Origin: Salvator merianae
Taxonomy: Eukaryota > Chordata > Lepidosauria > Squamata > Teiidae
DNA: 64,000 bases
Assembly (NCBI GenBank): GCA_003586115.2
Contig: QVOM02000034.1
Coordinates: 17,467,444-17,531,443 of the forward strand
Direction of reading: 5' to 3'
Of this stretch, positions 1 through 13,536 are shown one piece after another. How positions within the stretch are numbered: position 1 is the stretch's first letter; each line of letters begins with the position of its first letter. The notes beneath the pieces were generated by a model. That model was not told the origin of the DNA. It searched no databases and worked only from the letters and a program-made list of their open reading frames with translations. A program made the position numbers and the translations under genes.

Positions 1-2200
1 TGGTTTGATAAACTGTTAAGGCATGTCTTCCTTAGCTCTGCTCCAGGCCTCTCTCTCCGGTTGCATGCTGGCAAAAGGCATCAAAATGTGGATATGTACT
101 ACTGTTAGTCCCCTGCATCTGGCAACCAGTGAATGCTGGGAGTTTGATTAACCTAGTTTGTACTCGTGCTGTTTGTGCCAGTTTCTCTGTTGTTTCCATA
201 GTGTAGTTAGCATGGGTTACCACCATCTCTTTTAATACTCTGTATGGGATTGGTGAAAACAGCCTAGCTGGCGTTACCATCTGATGGTGGAAGTTGAGTG
301 TGCAAAGTGTGATGAGTTTTGTATATTGAGCTGAGCCTAGCTGCTGGAGAGGTTGACCTTGCAACTAATAGGTATTGGGTAATTCATAGGTGCTCTCCCT
401 CCCTCCCTCCCTCCCTCCCTCCCTCATAACGATTTGGCGTTTGACTTGATGTCCCTGAAATATCAAATAAATTGATAAAAGAAGGAATATATATTTTGGC
501 AGAATTCCAGGATCAACTGCATGCAACCTCTGGTGACCACCTGCTAGTTTAAATAATTCGTTGATTGGATTGCTAGCGTATTTTGCAGAATTCTTATTTG
601 TCCTTACCTTTGTTCTCCAAATCAGCTGGCATAGTTCTCTTCCTTTTCTGTTTATATTCACAATGTCTCTGTGAGTTAGGTTAGGCTAAAAAGCATTGTC
701 TGGTCCAAGGTTATCCCTGAACTTCAGGAGACAAGAGCTTTGGACTAATGCCTAGAAGGTTAAAGCAACACCTCTCTTGTTAAAGATTGAAGGAATGGCT
801 TCCCCATTATAAAGAGCCCTAAGGTCATCTGGAGAGATCTTGCTGTAGGTCACACACACACAAAAACCAAAATATCATCTTACAGTGGCCTGTAGCTGGA
901 CCTTGTCAGTGGTAGCAAGTACCTGGTGGCATACACACATTTTTGATATTCAGAAGGCGCATACAGTGACTCCTGTTAAGGATGTACCTCTTCACCCCGG
1001 CATTCCCTGTGTGAATGGCTGCTTTTTTCCTAGTCCAGCCAATTTTTAATGTATTTTTAATTGCTTATCTATTTTGAATTGTTCATATCCTGCTTTTTAA
1101 CGTCCACTTGTTTTAAACTACTTCTGGATTCTTTTAAACAAAGTGGTACAGAAATGATAAACAAACGTCCGAGTCACTGGACTTCGCTGGCTCTCATGAT
1201 GGTCTTATGAACTGCAGGCTTACGGTAGTCCCAGATAAGTCTTGTCTCTCCTAGTTGCCATCTTGCACTATCTCTTTTTGTCAGAGAATGTGAGAGAACG
1301 GGCTCTCAATCCTGACAATCCATGGTGTACCAGGTTACTGTCTTGCCATCCTAAAGTCATGGCTGTTCAACGCATTGCAACAAATGGCCACTGGCCACCC
1401 CCCCACTTTGGTGGCCATTGCTTAGTTTCTGTTGAATTCTGGCATGTCTCTTCTTTCGGAAACAAGCTGTTGCATACTACAGTACTTTCATCTTCTATTT
1501 CCTCCTTCATTTATATATGAGTGATGTTTCCTAATTGTGGTGCTGTTTTTCTGTTTCTTTGAAAAACAGCCTCTTTTCCCTCTCTTTTCAAAGGCAAACT
1601 AGCTACAGGTGGTAAACCACTGGTTTTCTTGCAATAGCTTGCACAAGTCCTTTTTTAAAAGTTGATTCAGTGTGAAATCTGGCTGAAGAAAAAGGCAAGA
1701 ACCTTTTTTTAAAAAAGCTCTGGAATTCTGGAATTGGAGAAAGAATGCTTCTTTCCAAATACTACCATACCACCAGCATTATGGGTACTTTGCTTTTTTC
1801 TTTTTTTTCCCCCCAGCTAGTGATTCTTGCTGGTGGTAAATCCTCCTGCAAGGCCAATCAGGTGTAGGAGTGATGCACAACATCCCTCTGGGGAAGTATC
1901 ATGAAACAGTAGCACTGAGTGAGCTGCAGTTGCTGTTCTCCTGAGGCGGTTGTTGCTAGCAACCAAGCACCTGACAGCTTCTACTGGGAGGAAGCAAGTC
2001 AGCAGCTTCAGAAGAGCTTGAACTGATTTGGGTAGAGGGAGCCCTTATCTTGCTATTTGTGGGTTTTGTGAAGTAGCCTTCCAAACATCAAAAGGGTGAC
2101 AATTACAACAGCACAAGCCTCTTGCAGCTGGATGTGCACGATATATTTATTCAGTAGTTGCTTCTGTCTCCAAAGGGACCTCATTTCCAGGTGCCCATGC
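1..2200. other. Upstream NFATC2 intron, unassigned AT-rich sequence
   Basis: Apart from a (TCCC)n run at 394-424, I see no gene, RNA or recognisable repeat here. Small open frames on both strands (for example 32-364 minus and 365-661 minus) have no motifs, no codon bias that I can judge and no splice context. Confidence 0.4.
394..424. repeat. (TCCC)n microsatellite
   Basis: About seven and a half perfect tetranucleotide units. Confidence 0.95.
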
Positions 2201-2209
2201 TTCAGTCAA

Positions 2210-2395
2210 GGGCGTGGCTGTAGCTTAGTGTAGAGCAGACTGTCTGGAACGCAGAGGATTCCTGTTTGATCCTCAGCCTCTCCCCAGAAGTAGGCGACAG
2301 CAGACTTAAAGGAAAACGGCATAAAGGTGTCCATGCGCTCCACCAGAAGTCAGCCGCGGCTCAGTGACACACAACAACAACAAACATGCTACAAT
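2210..2395 (+). repeat. tRNA-headed SINE with ACA-rich tail
   Basis: The head at 2213-2280 has a tRNA-like layout: an A-box-like stretch tagcttagtgtagagc and a B-box-like tttgatcc. It is followed by a body with ccaccagaagtcagc and a tail of ACA repeats (2369-2385). The body resembles the tail of the SINEs at 28425, 44735 and 62245. Boundaries are approximate and no target duplication was established. Confidence 0.7.
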
Positions 2396-3024
2396 CAGTG
2401 AAAGAAGAGTATGCTCTGGAACTGTATATTTTCAGTGAAAACATTCGATAAAAAGTATTATCTTCCATAAGAAAGCAGTTTTTGTCTTCACCCAAGAAGG
2501 CTTGGGAGAGTTTCATGGCTTGCAGAAAAAGAAAACAAAAAAACCTAAAAACAAAGTCCCCAAAGCGTGAAGCATGCTCAGTGTTGTCTGGAATGCAGGA
2601 AATGGGAGCTCCAGAAAAAGTCCTTCCCCGAAAATGTCCTCCTAATTTTAGGCTTGCATTATAGCTTACAGATTGTAGCTGCTTAATTCATATACTGAAA
2701 CGTACCAACTGGAATTAATGAACGTGGTATTTGTTAGTAGCTGCAGTAATGATGAAAAAGTTATCCATTTCCTTTGACAAAAATCTCATGATGACATGTG
2801 ATTAAAAAAAAAAGTTATTTATGTTTAGCCTGTTCATTCCAGGTGGCATTGTCTGAACACTACTATTTTAGTAACATCTGTTATACAATATATCTTCTTT
2901 TGAAAATTAACTCCCACAGAAATTCCATCTCTTGTGGTTCCTCTTTCTGTTTTGATACGACTGCACGTGCCACAGAATATTCTCATGCAAACCTTTTCTT
3001 ATTGTATATTTTCTTAAGTCCTAT

Positions 3025-3025
3025 A

Positions 3026-3067
<42 letters not shown>
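3025..3067. repeat. (CT)n(TA)n compound microsatellite
   Basis: CT repeats run directly into TA repeats. Confidence 0.95.
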
Positions 3068-4784
3068 TGAAATATGTTGTTCCCTTCCAATCAATTTCCT
3101 TGGAAGTTTTGTTTCCTATATTGCCTTCTTCCTTTCCAGATTGCTTTCCCAATAAAATTAGATATTGCGTGTTTATGATATGTAGTGCAGTCATAAGTTC
3201 AGTGGAAAGAAATAATTTGTCTTCGTCTTGGCAGATCTTCTATGACTTTTCTACAACCACCAGGAAAGCCAGATGGGGGACTGTCAACAATAGGCCAGAG
3301 ACCAGTTAAAGAGTAGGAAAGAAATTGTGTGTTTTCAGGCAGTGTAAAATGTTTTGTATTTTCAGTAGCTTCCATCAGTGGATTCTAGAAAGTATAGACT
3401 GTGTATTGCTTTTAAAATTGTATTAATTTTGAGTCTGTTCTCATAATGCAGTTGTGTCAAGGGAGCTCAGATTCTGTGCCTGAACTGAACAATTCAAATG
3501 AATTTGACAGATAGTAAATGTTTTTAGTTAAAGATGTTTTGTTTAGATGGTTTCATTTTGAACTCAGAAGAGATAGTAAGCCTGGTATAGGAACACAAAA
3601 TAGTATATTGCTGTTCTGTGAAAACTAAGAGTTAATAAATAGGATGCAGAGTCTCCAGGTGCAATCACACTGGGATTTTTTGGGGGTGCCCGTTTTCTTA
3701 GGATTGCCTCATCTGAAGATGCATAAAAATTAAGTGCGTCAAAGAAGGGTCCCTTACCAGGCAAAGCCGCAGCACACTCCAGCAGCAGGAAACTAGCATT
3801 TCACGGCCCGAATGCCAGCAAGACATTGCTGCCACCAACTATAGCAACTTTCTTTCTCAATAGCTACTTAGATTGAGATTTTATGCCGCCTCTGCTCTGC
3901 TCCAGCTCACACTGCTGGTGCCAGTGGCCACTGATTGCCTGCTCACTGTTTCTCTCTCCTTTGCCTTCCCCAATGATGAGTGCTCGCCACTGATTGGCAC
4001 TCATCTGTTGGAGTGTGTAGCAGCCGTTTCTAGGCTGGGATTGGCTTCATAGTTTCCTGTCCAATTTGAGCTAAACAGTAAGTCACCCACAGAGTGCTGA
4101 TTTCCCGTCTGGGAAAGGGGCACACAATTGGAACCTTGGGGACCCAGTAAATTGCTTTTTGTTATTTTTTTGTCTGTCCTTTAAACCTCAGATTCACTCT
4201 AAAGGCAAACTCTCAGTTTGACTTCTTGATAAGCTTTGTTATCTCTTCTTAGAATTGCATTTTGTAGTTCATATCGATGCTGGTAGATGCAGAAAATATT
4301 AGATTTTTAGAGGCAAATCCTGGTAGATCACTCTATTTCTGTGTTTTGGAATGATGGATTTTTATGGATGCTTTGTTAAGTATTTAAATACAAAGTACTA
4401 GAGCACGTATAGTTCTCCAGTGAGTTCTGAGCTACAGTTCTTATCATTTCCTGCCTTGCGTTTGAAAACTCTTCTGTTCATCTAGCTAACCCTAGACCAT
4501 GTTAGAGCAAGGCTGTGATTGCCTTTGCTATCCGTAATACCAGGTCTGTGGTCCGCTCTTGAGGAGGAACGATGTGTCAGTTGAAAACCTCCATTTGTGC
4601 TTGCTCAGATGCAAACCAATGGAACTGTGCACAGGGACACAGGAAAGCAAGCCTTGGGATACTGCACTGAGTTGTCTCCATTGTCCAGAGATCCCAGTTT
4701 GTGGATGACTGGAGTACTTAACACATCCAGCTTCCTATGGTGGTCCCTCCCTGCCAATTGCCACCCACAACAAGCCCAAAACTA

Positions 4785-4812
4785 TTGTGTGTGTGTGTGT
4801 GTGTGTGTGTGT
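4785..4812. repeat. (GT)n microsatellite
   Basis: About fourteen GT units. Confidence 0.95.
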
Positions 4813-4894
4813 AGGAGAAGCTGCAATAGCTGCAGCCTGCAGTTTTTCACTTATGTTGCTTTTTTTATATGTACTACTAAATGCCTTAAATTCA

Positions 4895-5050
4895 TCTACT
4901 AAATTTATATAGCCACCCAATAACCAAAGTTTTCTGGCTGGTTTCCAAACAAGCATTAAAAATGTATATTAAATATGAAATGCATAAAAATATGCAAAGC
5001 ATGCAAAATACCTAAAAGCATTCAATCAAATTACAAGAGTAGAATGCAAC
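4895..5050 (-). repeat. Possible L2-type LINE tail
   Basis: The layout (atttatatagccaccc, then a stretch rich in aaaat and cctaaaa motifs) resembles the antisense L2 tails elsewhere in the window. There is no coding part, so this is tentative. Confidence 0.35.
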
Positions 5051-5334
5051 AATTTGGAACACATCATGTTAACCCATTAACTCTCTCATGCCCTGAAGCA
5101 AAGAGGTACCTGTTGCTCTGTACATGGCTTTGTACATGGAGACTGCCCAATGCACCAGTGGAGAGCGTAATGTTCTCAGCAGGCCCAATCTGAGTTGACT
5201 TCAGCATCAGAGGGTGCTCTGCTACACAGCAGCCTCCTAGCGAGTTCAAGTTCACTCTCAAAACCACTTCCAGCAGATCAGCTAGCAAGGGTGCTTTCCC
5301 ATAACTCTCTTGTGAGCCCTCTTGGCAGCTTCAT

Positions 5335-5790
5335 TATTTTTTATTATTAATTAATTAATTAACTAGTTTAAGAATTTGTATCCCACCCTTCACCTGAAGC
5401 TCCCAGGGTGGGTCACCACAACAAAAATATAAAATACATAAAATGTGCCTAAAACATTTAAAATATAACCTATATGCCCTCCCTCCCTACCTGGCAGGGC
5501 AACACTTAGAGGAAGTCAAGCATCAAATGGCTGAGTGAAAAGGTATGTTTTAACTAGGTGCTGAAAACCATATCATGTAGGCATCTGGTGAACTTCCAGA
5601 GAGAGGCTGTTCCAATGTTTGGGAGCCACCACAGAAAAGGCCCTCTTCCATGTCCCTGCCCCCTGCACTTCTGAGAGAGGAAGAACCACAAGAAGGTCCT
5701 CTTCTTGAGATCTCAGTATTTCTAGAGAAGATACTCCTTCAGATTACTGGGACCCAAGCCATTAGTCACATGTAGGGATTCTTTGTCCTG
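5335..5790 (-). repeat. L2-type LINE 3' fragment
   Basis: Read on the minus strand it gives a decayed L2-type ORF2 C-terminus, with recognisable pieces such as RAFSVVAPKHWNSLSLEV and LVKTYLFTQPF. A 3' UTR follows, ending in an AT-rich tail that appears as TTAA repeats at 5340-5362. Frameshifts and stops show it is dead. Confidence 0.75.
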
Positions 5791-7987
5791 TTAAGTGTAG
5801 AAATGGATGGTGAAAATAGCTCTCCCTCCTCTAAAGGAGACAGGCTCATAATGCGGCATACAGGATAGGATAAATATGCAAACAAATAAATATCCTCTGA
5901 GTTCTGGAGAAAACATGGCAGCCGATTACATTGACCAATAAGAAATAATCACAGTGCACCGCCTTATAGTTTCTACCATACAAAGACTATTCTGAATGCA
6001 GATAAAGAACCTCTGTGTAATGAAAAAATGTAATATGATTTTTTTTTCTTTCAAAGTGCTATAAATTCAAGGTATGGCCTGTTTGGGAATATAGTTTATT
6101 TTCAGCTGAACACAGTATATACCCACCTGTTGATAGCCATTTGCAAGCATAATATATCAATCCAAGTAAAATCACCCAGTACTACTAACATTACAACATT
6201 CTAAATTGATTCCAGAATATGCCGTACAGGTCACAAAAACAGATGATCAATTGGTACAATTTATCAGTTGCTGCAGTACATAAGCCAGAGGTGGCGAGTA
6301 ATAAAACTTCCCAGTGCAGTCTAGCCAGGTAGGAATAAATAATATAAAGAGCAGCCAGTTCCTCAAAAGTGCCAAGTAGAAGAAATGGCAACTAGATTTC
6401 CTATAGCCTACATTGTAACAGCTAAATGGAAGTACAAATTGTTTGCTTCAGTTATCAGGTGTTTGGAGCAGGAATGAGGATAGCAGAAAAACAGTTGAAG
6501 GAATGTCATATTTTATGTTCTGGATTGCTTAGATGCATCTGGATGGTACAATCTTGACTCTCATCTAGCTGTACTGTTGGATTCCAGTGGAACCATGGAC
6601 TTTATCAAGGTCCATGTGTGATTTCAGATTGCTTCAACAAGTCCTGTTAGCAAACTGTAAATCCCCTTTCCTATTCTTGCCATTTCAACATGCAGAAGTT
6701 GAGTAAAAATTCCAGCAGTTGCTGGAGTGGAGGAAAAACATCGCAGTTCTTGGTAGCAACTTAAAGATGAATGCCTTTGAGTTATGATACGGAGGCAGAA
6801 CCAATTGATTGGACTCTGGCCAATACAGACCAACTTCTCATTTGCGGCAATGATAAAAGAAAATTAACTTTTCTTGATATGGTTCAGGAAAGCAAAAAAG
6901 GGGCAGAGTGAATGGAGGAGATGCAAGAGGCACCTTGGAATGCCCTTGGAAGAGCTGTAGGACTTTACTAGAGGCAAGTTAAAGGGGGAGGCATTTAACC
7001 ATATGTTCAGCTGGAGTCAATCTGAATCGATGGCACTTGTGTAGGTTTGGGTTTTGTTTTTGTGAAGTATCAATAACCTGGGCACTCAGTGCTGAGGTCC
7101 TTAGCTTATGATTGCTGTTAGTCTTTTATATTGTTATATTCTTACTTAGTACGATGGATCATTTGCTCTGAACCAGAACAGCAACTGGTGTATTTTGCAC
7201 TGTGGACTTTGCAGTCACCTATACATATGCCGAAGAATTTGGCTTCCCTGTTTTGCTTTCTGCGTTTTTGAATTCTAAGGCTAGGGAAACCAAATATCTT
7301 CTAATGACTGCAGTTTATATGCTTCCCTTCTGCTGCAAGCTGTAATGTAATTTTTGGCATGGGGGACTGTAACATCTTGATTTGCAGGCGGTCAAATAAA
7401 ATAAATAAAATCCCCACCCACCCCCAATGCCATTAACTGTGTCGACATGCTGTTTCAAGGCAAGAGTGAGTGTTTCGTTAGCAGTTGCTTTCCTGTATTA
7501 TGTCAGTGGCTGGTTGCTATTGAAAGTAAACACCCCAACTGGATAAGTCAACAGTGTTATGTTTATACAGAACTCATAAACGACAGTAGCTATTGGTCTG
7601 CTTTATGGAGTGCCAGCCCCTGAGGGGAAGAGAAGGAATAGTGTGAAATTATTGCCTACAGCTCACCTATTCTGGGCTCTAGAGACTGAGAATTTACTAA
7701 GGATTAATTTACTATGACATACAAAATAAAATAAAAAACACCTTAATCTGAATGAGACCAGCAGACCTCTTCACATCATTTCCTTTTGTTATTTGAGAAC
7801 TATGAAAAGAGTAACATGGCTGCAGATTCCAATATGGCTTCCAGCTTTGGGAAATTCTTCACCTTAGAAAATAGTGACCCTTTTCCTACGTACAGTATAT
7901 CTTATGATTATTGTAAAGAGTTCAAGACAATGAATGTTTTTTTTAAGAATGGCAGCAGATAACATGATTCTCCTGACATTCATTTTA

Positions 7988-8365
7988 GGGTGAGATCAGA
8001 CACAGCTGAAGGGCAAATTTGAGGCTCTGAGGACAAACATAAAATACCCCAAATCACCTTACTGTGCCTTGATGCGTTTGAATGTCTGCCTTTTCTGAGG
8101 TGGGAATTCCTAACTCTGAAGGCATCTCAAACTTTAAGATGAGTTGAGCAGGAAACCGCAAAAGAAAAGAGGCAGTGATTTCCCACCCAGTGGCCAATCA
8201 GTGAGTAGCATCCTTGTAGTCAGGTTATGTGAAGATAGACTGCAGTGTAAGGTAAGTTTGAGCTGTATATTCAGGACAACTGTTTGGGAGACATTTTTTG
8301 TGCATCTAGAGATGGGATACTTATTCTTAAAGAAACCATTTAAAAAGCCCTGTCTGATCACACCC
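7988..8365. mobile_element. MITE with TTA target duplication (Harbinger-like, 378 bp)
   Basis: Terminal inverted repeats gggtgagatcagaca and (reverse complement) gggtgtgatcagaca are flanked by TTA at 7985-7987 and 8366-8368. A 3-bp TWA duplication is typical of PIF/Harbinger transposons. There is no transposase ORF. A second, more diverged copy of about the same span lies at 51225-51595, sharing ctcaaact, aatcagtg, cagtgtaagg and gatgggat blocks in the same order. Confidence 0.8.
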
Positions 8366-8493
8366 TTAGTTTCACGAGAGCCATCGTGAAAGAGTTAGGT
8401 GGGATGAGAGCCACTGATTGCTCCAAAATCATACAGTGAGCTTTCTGGATTCAAACAGATATTTGAATCCTGGTCTGCCAGGTCTGAGACTTA

Positions 8494-8907
8494 GCGCATA
8501 TTTACACTTACATTTGCTTTTCTGGTACAGGCTGTCCTGCAATATGGGACAGATTGATCCTGATGCAGAGCAAGGCTGTCCGCATTGGAGCTCCAGGGGA
8601 GCACATTTTGGCAGCATGCCTTGTTGCACTGCCAAAATGTGTTCCACATGGTATACCATACCAAAGAGATGTGCCGTCCGGATGCCTCCATCATTTGGTA
8701 TGGCACCCCCAGTATGCTGGCAGACCTTGAAAAAGAGATCCCATTTTGGGTGTCCTAGCCTGGTCTACACTTCGTTGTCTACACTCCATTCTATGTAGAT
8801 GGAGCATGCTAGGAGGGGGAGGGTTCTCTACTATTCCACACTAATGTGCAGATGGCGGAAGCCTAGACCAGAACATGGTCCGATTTATCGGCCAATGCAA
8901 AAAGGCC
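8494..8907. mobile_element. MITE of the GGCCCTTT family, long form
   Basis: The right end read in reverse is gggcctttttgcattggcc, matching the family terminus; the left end is decayed. The interior (cttgaaaaagagatcccattt, then ggtctacact and tagatggagcatgct) aligns in opposite orientation with the copy at 54110-54519. TTA precedes the left end, but the right flank does not match it clearly. Confidence 0.65.
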
Positions 8908-9691
8908 CTGAAGCTCTAGTTACTATACCAAAAACAACAGAGTAGGTGGTAGGATCTGCAAACCGAAAGCATAAATTAAAGTCGAAATATATAACCAAAT
9001 GCCAGATTTACCATTTCCACATCACATTATCAACGGATCGAATTTTTTAAATTCTATCAGTCACAGATTTTGAAATATTGCTTCTAGCAGTGGATTCAGA
9101 TGTCGCGGCAAGAAGATGGGAAAGCAACTGCAGCATCTGTTTAGCTTTTAGGGTAGCCAGATTGATTGGAATGTTAGTTTTAAAATGGGCTGCAGCTGCT
9201 TGAGGATATGCATTGTTTTCCCCCTCTGGTCTGGAACAGCATTTTTCACTAACAAGTACAGTACAGGCAGAAAAGCATATTGACATTTCTGTCTGCTGTT
9301 TCAAGGATTTCTGTCAGGTATTTTGATGCTGAGTTGGCATTTGTTGTTGACAAATAGGAGGTAAAGGGTGTCAGTGGATATTTTCAGCCTATTGTGAATG
9401 GTACATACGAGCATCCTAGCCCCATCCCGAAGGAACACAGGGTTAAAGCTCCCTCTTCAGTTCGCACTCCATAGTCCTTCTCTGCTTCTCTATGCATTTG
9501 TGTGCATGCACAGCAGCTACTGATAGCGGCTGTAACCCAGGCTGTAACTTCCTGGAACGTGGATAGTGACACATTCAACCCCTTGGCATCTCCTCAAAAG
9601 AAAGCAATTTCTGTAGGAATTTTTTTCCTGGACAATGTTGTAAAACTGCAAAAATGGACTACATAACTGTATTTTTTGAACTGCTTTCAAT

Positions 9692-9710
9692 ACACGCACA
9701 CACACACACA
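9692..9710. repeat. (CA)n microsatellite
   Basis: Short CA tract in an otherwise unassigned stretch (8910-10330). Confidence 0.9.
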
Positions 9711-10330
9711 AATATTTGTCTCTTTCATTCAGCTGTCTAGCAATGCTCACGAGGGTGAAGGTAGCCCAGTTGGTGCTGGCAATATATATTGCTGTACTAA
9801 ATTAACAGGGTTTAACCACAAAACATATGAGGCAGTGGTGGCAGTACAGGTGAGCACAGCTACAAGTCCTGCCCTCTGTTGAAGTGGGTTTGTGAGCTTG
9901 CTTTGAAGTCCACACAGTGCTGTATGGACTTTGAAGGAATCTCACAAACCTGCTTTCAGCAGAAGAGCTTTCTGGCTGCATTCACCCAAGCTGGCCACTA
10001 TTGGTATGAAGAAATGCTCCTCTTTTGTTCTGAGTCTTCCGACATTCACCTTCTATGGATGAACCTGAATTCTAGTATTTTGTGAGGGAAGAAGATACTT
10101 TTCTTCGCATCAGAGAAGCAGGTGAAAGACATACACTCACAAAAACTATTTCTAATAATGACTGTGGTAAGGAGACAGGTTTAGAGCTTGATCTCCCAAA
10201 ATCCTGGTCCAGTTGTCTCCCTGTTCCATTAGGTCAGTCCAGATTGGACTCATAATGCAGCTTTGTATATAAGCTAACAGCACAAAAGACTAGGGTTGTA
10301 TTCTCATTTCCCTTCAGTGTTCTAATATAG

Positions 10331-10843
10331 GGCAGGCCACACTGTACAGGAATAAGCAACCCATCCCAAGATGGGATGGATTGCTCTTGACCTGGAACAA
10401 GACCGTCCACACTGGGATGGCTTGTTCAGCGCCAGCCCTCACACTGTCTCTGAAGTTTGTGCCAACTTTGGAGCCAATTTGTGGGACCTCCAAGTACCTT
10501 GGAGGCTTGGAAGGAAAGTTCCTGACATTTGGAGCTCCAGAGCCCTCATTTCAGCAGTGTGCCTTGTGCTGCTGAAATGGACCCTCCATGCAATACTGGA
10601 CCACAGAGGTGTGCCATCCGCAGATCTCCATGGTTTGATAGACCATCCCCTAATACACTGCTGGAGGTCTACCGGTAGCTGGACCAGGATGCCATTTTGA
10701 GCATCCTAGTCCAGTCTATGCTTCATCCTGTGTGGATGGAGTGTACTATGAGGGGTAAGGACCTCTCTGGTCTGCTTTAAGGTGCAGATGAAAGAGCCCA
10801 AAAGTAGACCATGGTCCAGTCTACGGCAAGTATAGAAAAACCC
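10331..10843. mobile_element. MITE of the GGCCCTTT family, long form
   Basis: Interior segments (ggtctaccggtagctggacc, catcctgtgtggatggagtg) match the copies at 8494 and 54110. TAG flanks both approximate ends (10328-10330 and 10844-10846). The right terminus reads ggtttttctatacttgcc in reverse, a decayed version of the family end. Confidence 0.65.
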
Positions 10844-11767
10844 TAGAAATAAATTAGTTGCACAAATTGTGGTCAGATACTATAATGTTATATTTCATGG
10901 TTGTATGTGATTGTTTTACACATTGTAAACTTTTATAGCTAGTTTATGTTTTATTTATGTACTGTACTTTTTTTTTTTGCTTTATTGAAATCATAAAATC
11001 TGTCCTCCCATCCAGTTTGAACTGAATAACCAGATGATTTTAGAGCAGTGTGTGTGATGTAATTTCTGTCTTTTATTCTAGGCTGAAGTATGAACTGTAC
11101 CTTTGAACACTGAAGGTGCTTCATTATGTCAGCAGTGGAGCATGTGTGTGGCCTGTTTCATTTGCTGTTTCCCTACTCAAAATGATCTCAGCTAGAATAT
11201 TGTCTGCTTTAATTCATAGGCAGCAACTTTTGTCAGAACAGATCAGGGCTAAAAAATGATCTTATATTTGGCTACTTCTAAACCATACTTGGTTAGTGGT
11301 AAACAGAGCCTAAACATAATCACTGGCTACAATCTGTTTCTAAACTGTTCTTCATGGTAAGATATTAGACACTTAAGGTTATTAGAACAAAAGCAATTAT
11401 ACAAAACCTTAATGCATGGCCATCATTAGAATACTGTGGTAGAATTTTAGGGGAAAAAAATAACAATGAAATTCTGTGTGTGAATGCTCGAAAATACAGC
11501 CTTTGAATTTTATAGGGCTTATTCTCAAATCATTGGGTTTTGGTTTGCAGTCTAAAATGTTTATATTTTAAAAACTTTGCAAAGCCTAGTGAGTTCAAAC
11601 GTAAATAGCAATATAGGCACAGTAGAGAGAATTTTCCAGTAATTATCAAATTATATCTGTAAGTATGACTCAGAGGGAAGTCCTCATAGGTGACTTTGTG
11701 GTCAAGTTTATGTCAGAGTAGGTTTTTCTTCAGTTACCAGGATCTTAAACCATGCTAGGGCTTGAAG

Positions 11768-12232
11768 GGCTGCGTTCAGACAGGTGTTAGAACATGTGAT
11801 TATGTTATGGTTTCGCTGGGATCGCCACATGTATCTGTGGCAACCTCAACATAGCCCCACTATAAAGGGGTGAAATCATGCTTTATCCTATTTGGGAAAA
11901 CCCAACTCTCAGTGCAGGTTTTCCCGGAATAGCATAAAAATCTACATGTCTGGAAGGTCGGCAGCATGATCCTTGTTGAATAAAATGGCTCCCTGCACAT
12001 GGCCGAATCTGAGGCAAAATGGCCACTGCACATGCGTGGGGGCAGCATGTGTGCACTTCTGGGTATTTCACACTGTTGAAATATCCAGATGTGCTTGTCA
12101 CACCAGCATGGAAACAGATGCTTGCTCTGCACTTTTGCCCAGCTGTCTGGGCAACAAACGATTATTCTGGAGCAGCTTTACTGCAGAAAATCACTAAAAA
12201 GTGTGATTTACTGACGGTGTCTGGAGGCGGCC
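11768..12232. mobile_element. MITE with unlike ends (ggctgc...cagaca family), 465 bp
   Basis: The left end is ggctgcgttcagacagg; the right end in reverse is ggccgcctccagacacc. AAG flanks both sides (11765-11767, 12233-12235). The interior carries the family motif gccacatgtatctgtggcaa followed by cccaacatag-like sequence. Related copies lie at 27119, 31949, 59174 and 62940. It encodes nothing. Confidence 0.75.
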
Positions 12233-13361
12233 AAGGTATTTCAGAACTAGCATGATTTCTCTTAATTCTTCTTCCGGGTATCTCCACATAGAATGTATTG
12301 CTCACCAGTAAAAAGGAAGCCAACACTTTATAGATAATAATGGCACGATCACAATATTTCTATCCAAAAAAGATCATATACTAGCCTGAGCTGGTGTCTT
12401 GATCTGCTGAGGGCCTCCTGGTTGTCCCGCTACAAAGCTGAATCCATGAATACTCCCAAATTGCATATCTTATCCTTTCGATAAAGTGCAACGTTATTCA
12501 AAATATAATAAGAACATTCTTGAACAGAATTATGACTAAACAATGATCTAGAATTTGACAGCTAGCTAAAGACTATAACAGAATATAGTCTGTGATACTT
12601 TCATCAATGCCATGTATATCTGGTGTCAGTCTTCTTAGAGAAGATGCTCATAGAAACGCTTAAGTTTTCCCCTGAAAATATTTTGTTCTGTTAGACATTA
12701 TTTACTCTTGAATTTTCAGAATTTCATTTCTTGTTATCTAGTTAGGATCCCGTCAGGACCATCACAGTTTACAAACAGTAATTAATCATGGAAACCATGA
12801 GGAAGAAAAAAGCAACTTCTGTGAAAGTAATCTTAGTATACTTTCTAAACTGGCAACCTTGTACACCAGCTGTATGAATAATAATGTAGAAAAGGTGTCC
12901 CCATTTTTGGTGGGGAAGGGGTGTAAGCACCTAAAGTTCTCTGGGTGATTTAACTGTGATCAGTATGGAAACATGGTTTGGAAAATACCCACTTTAAAGA
13001 ATATGTTTCATCATTCTCTGAAAGGCCCTTGGAAAGACACAATACCCTGAGAATTAATGAACATTTAGCTAGTTTTAAAGATGTATATATGTGCATAGTT
13101 AGGTTTTTGCCAATATGTGAGTTTTCATGCATACTGTACACATCTGTATTTTGGAAGACAGAAGTTTCCATAAAGATTAAGACTGGCCAGACATGACCAT
13201 CCAGGCAGTGTTGAATTACAGCATCCCAGCTTCAAATCATTCCTAAGCTGCCACAGATGCGCTTCTGTTTTTAACGGAATGCAAATGTAGCTTAAATAGT
13301 GAGATTCTGCTCTTGAGTAAACCAGCACTGAGACGTTTCATGCTCCACGTTCACTGTTCAG

Positions 13362-13536
13362 CCTAATGGCTACTAGAATGGATGCCCAGTACCACCTCCA
13401 GGCTGGAAAGGCAGGCAGGATGCCTCTAAAGACCATTTGCAGGGAGCTGAGAGCAGATGAAGGTTTTGCCTTTTTATTCTGCTTGAGAATGCGCAGAAGC
13501 AAATGCTGGGCCACCATGTGAAACAGGATGCTAGAC
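13362..13536 (+). repeat. CR1-type LINE 3' UTR, left part (interrupted)
   Basis: This CR1-like 3' UTR (ctaaagaccatttgcaggga, then gctgggccaccatgtg) continues at 13850 after interruption by the GC-rich hAT element. The copy at 34795-34989 has the same layout uninterrupted. The final 8 bp (13529-13536) are the target duplication. Confidence 0.8.

Larger units (their letters stand above)
2400..4890. other. Unassigned intron sequence with two dinucleotide repeats
   Basis: Contains a (CT)n(TA)n tract at 3025-3067 and a (GT)n tract at 4785-4812. Otherwise I see no coding potential or recognisable repeat. The segment at 3780-4030 is slightly less AT-rich but matches nothing I know. Confidence 0.4.

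Noticed and set aside
391..424. CRISPR-like or regulatory tandem array
   Set aside because: It is a simple (TCCC)n microsatellite.
9879..9990. Short inverted similarity around tttgtgagcttgctttgaag
   Set aside because: It resembles segments near 27795 and 36165, but the matches are too short and patchy to define an element.
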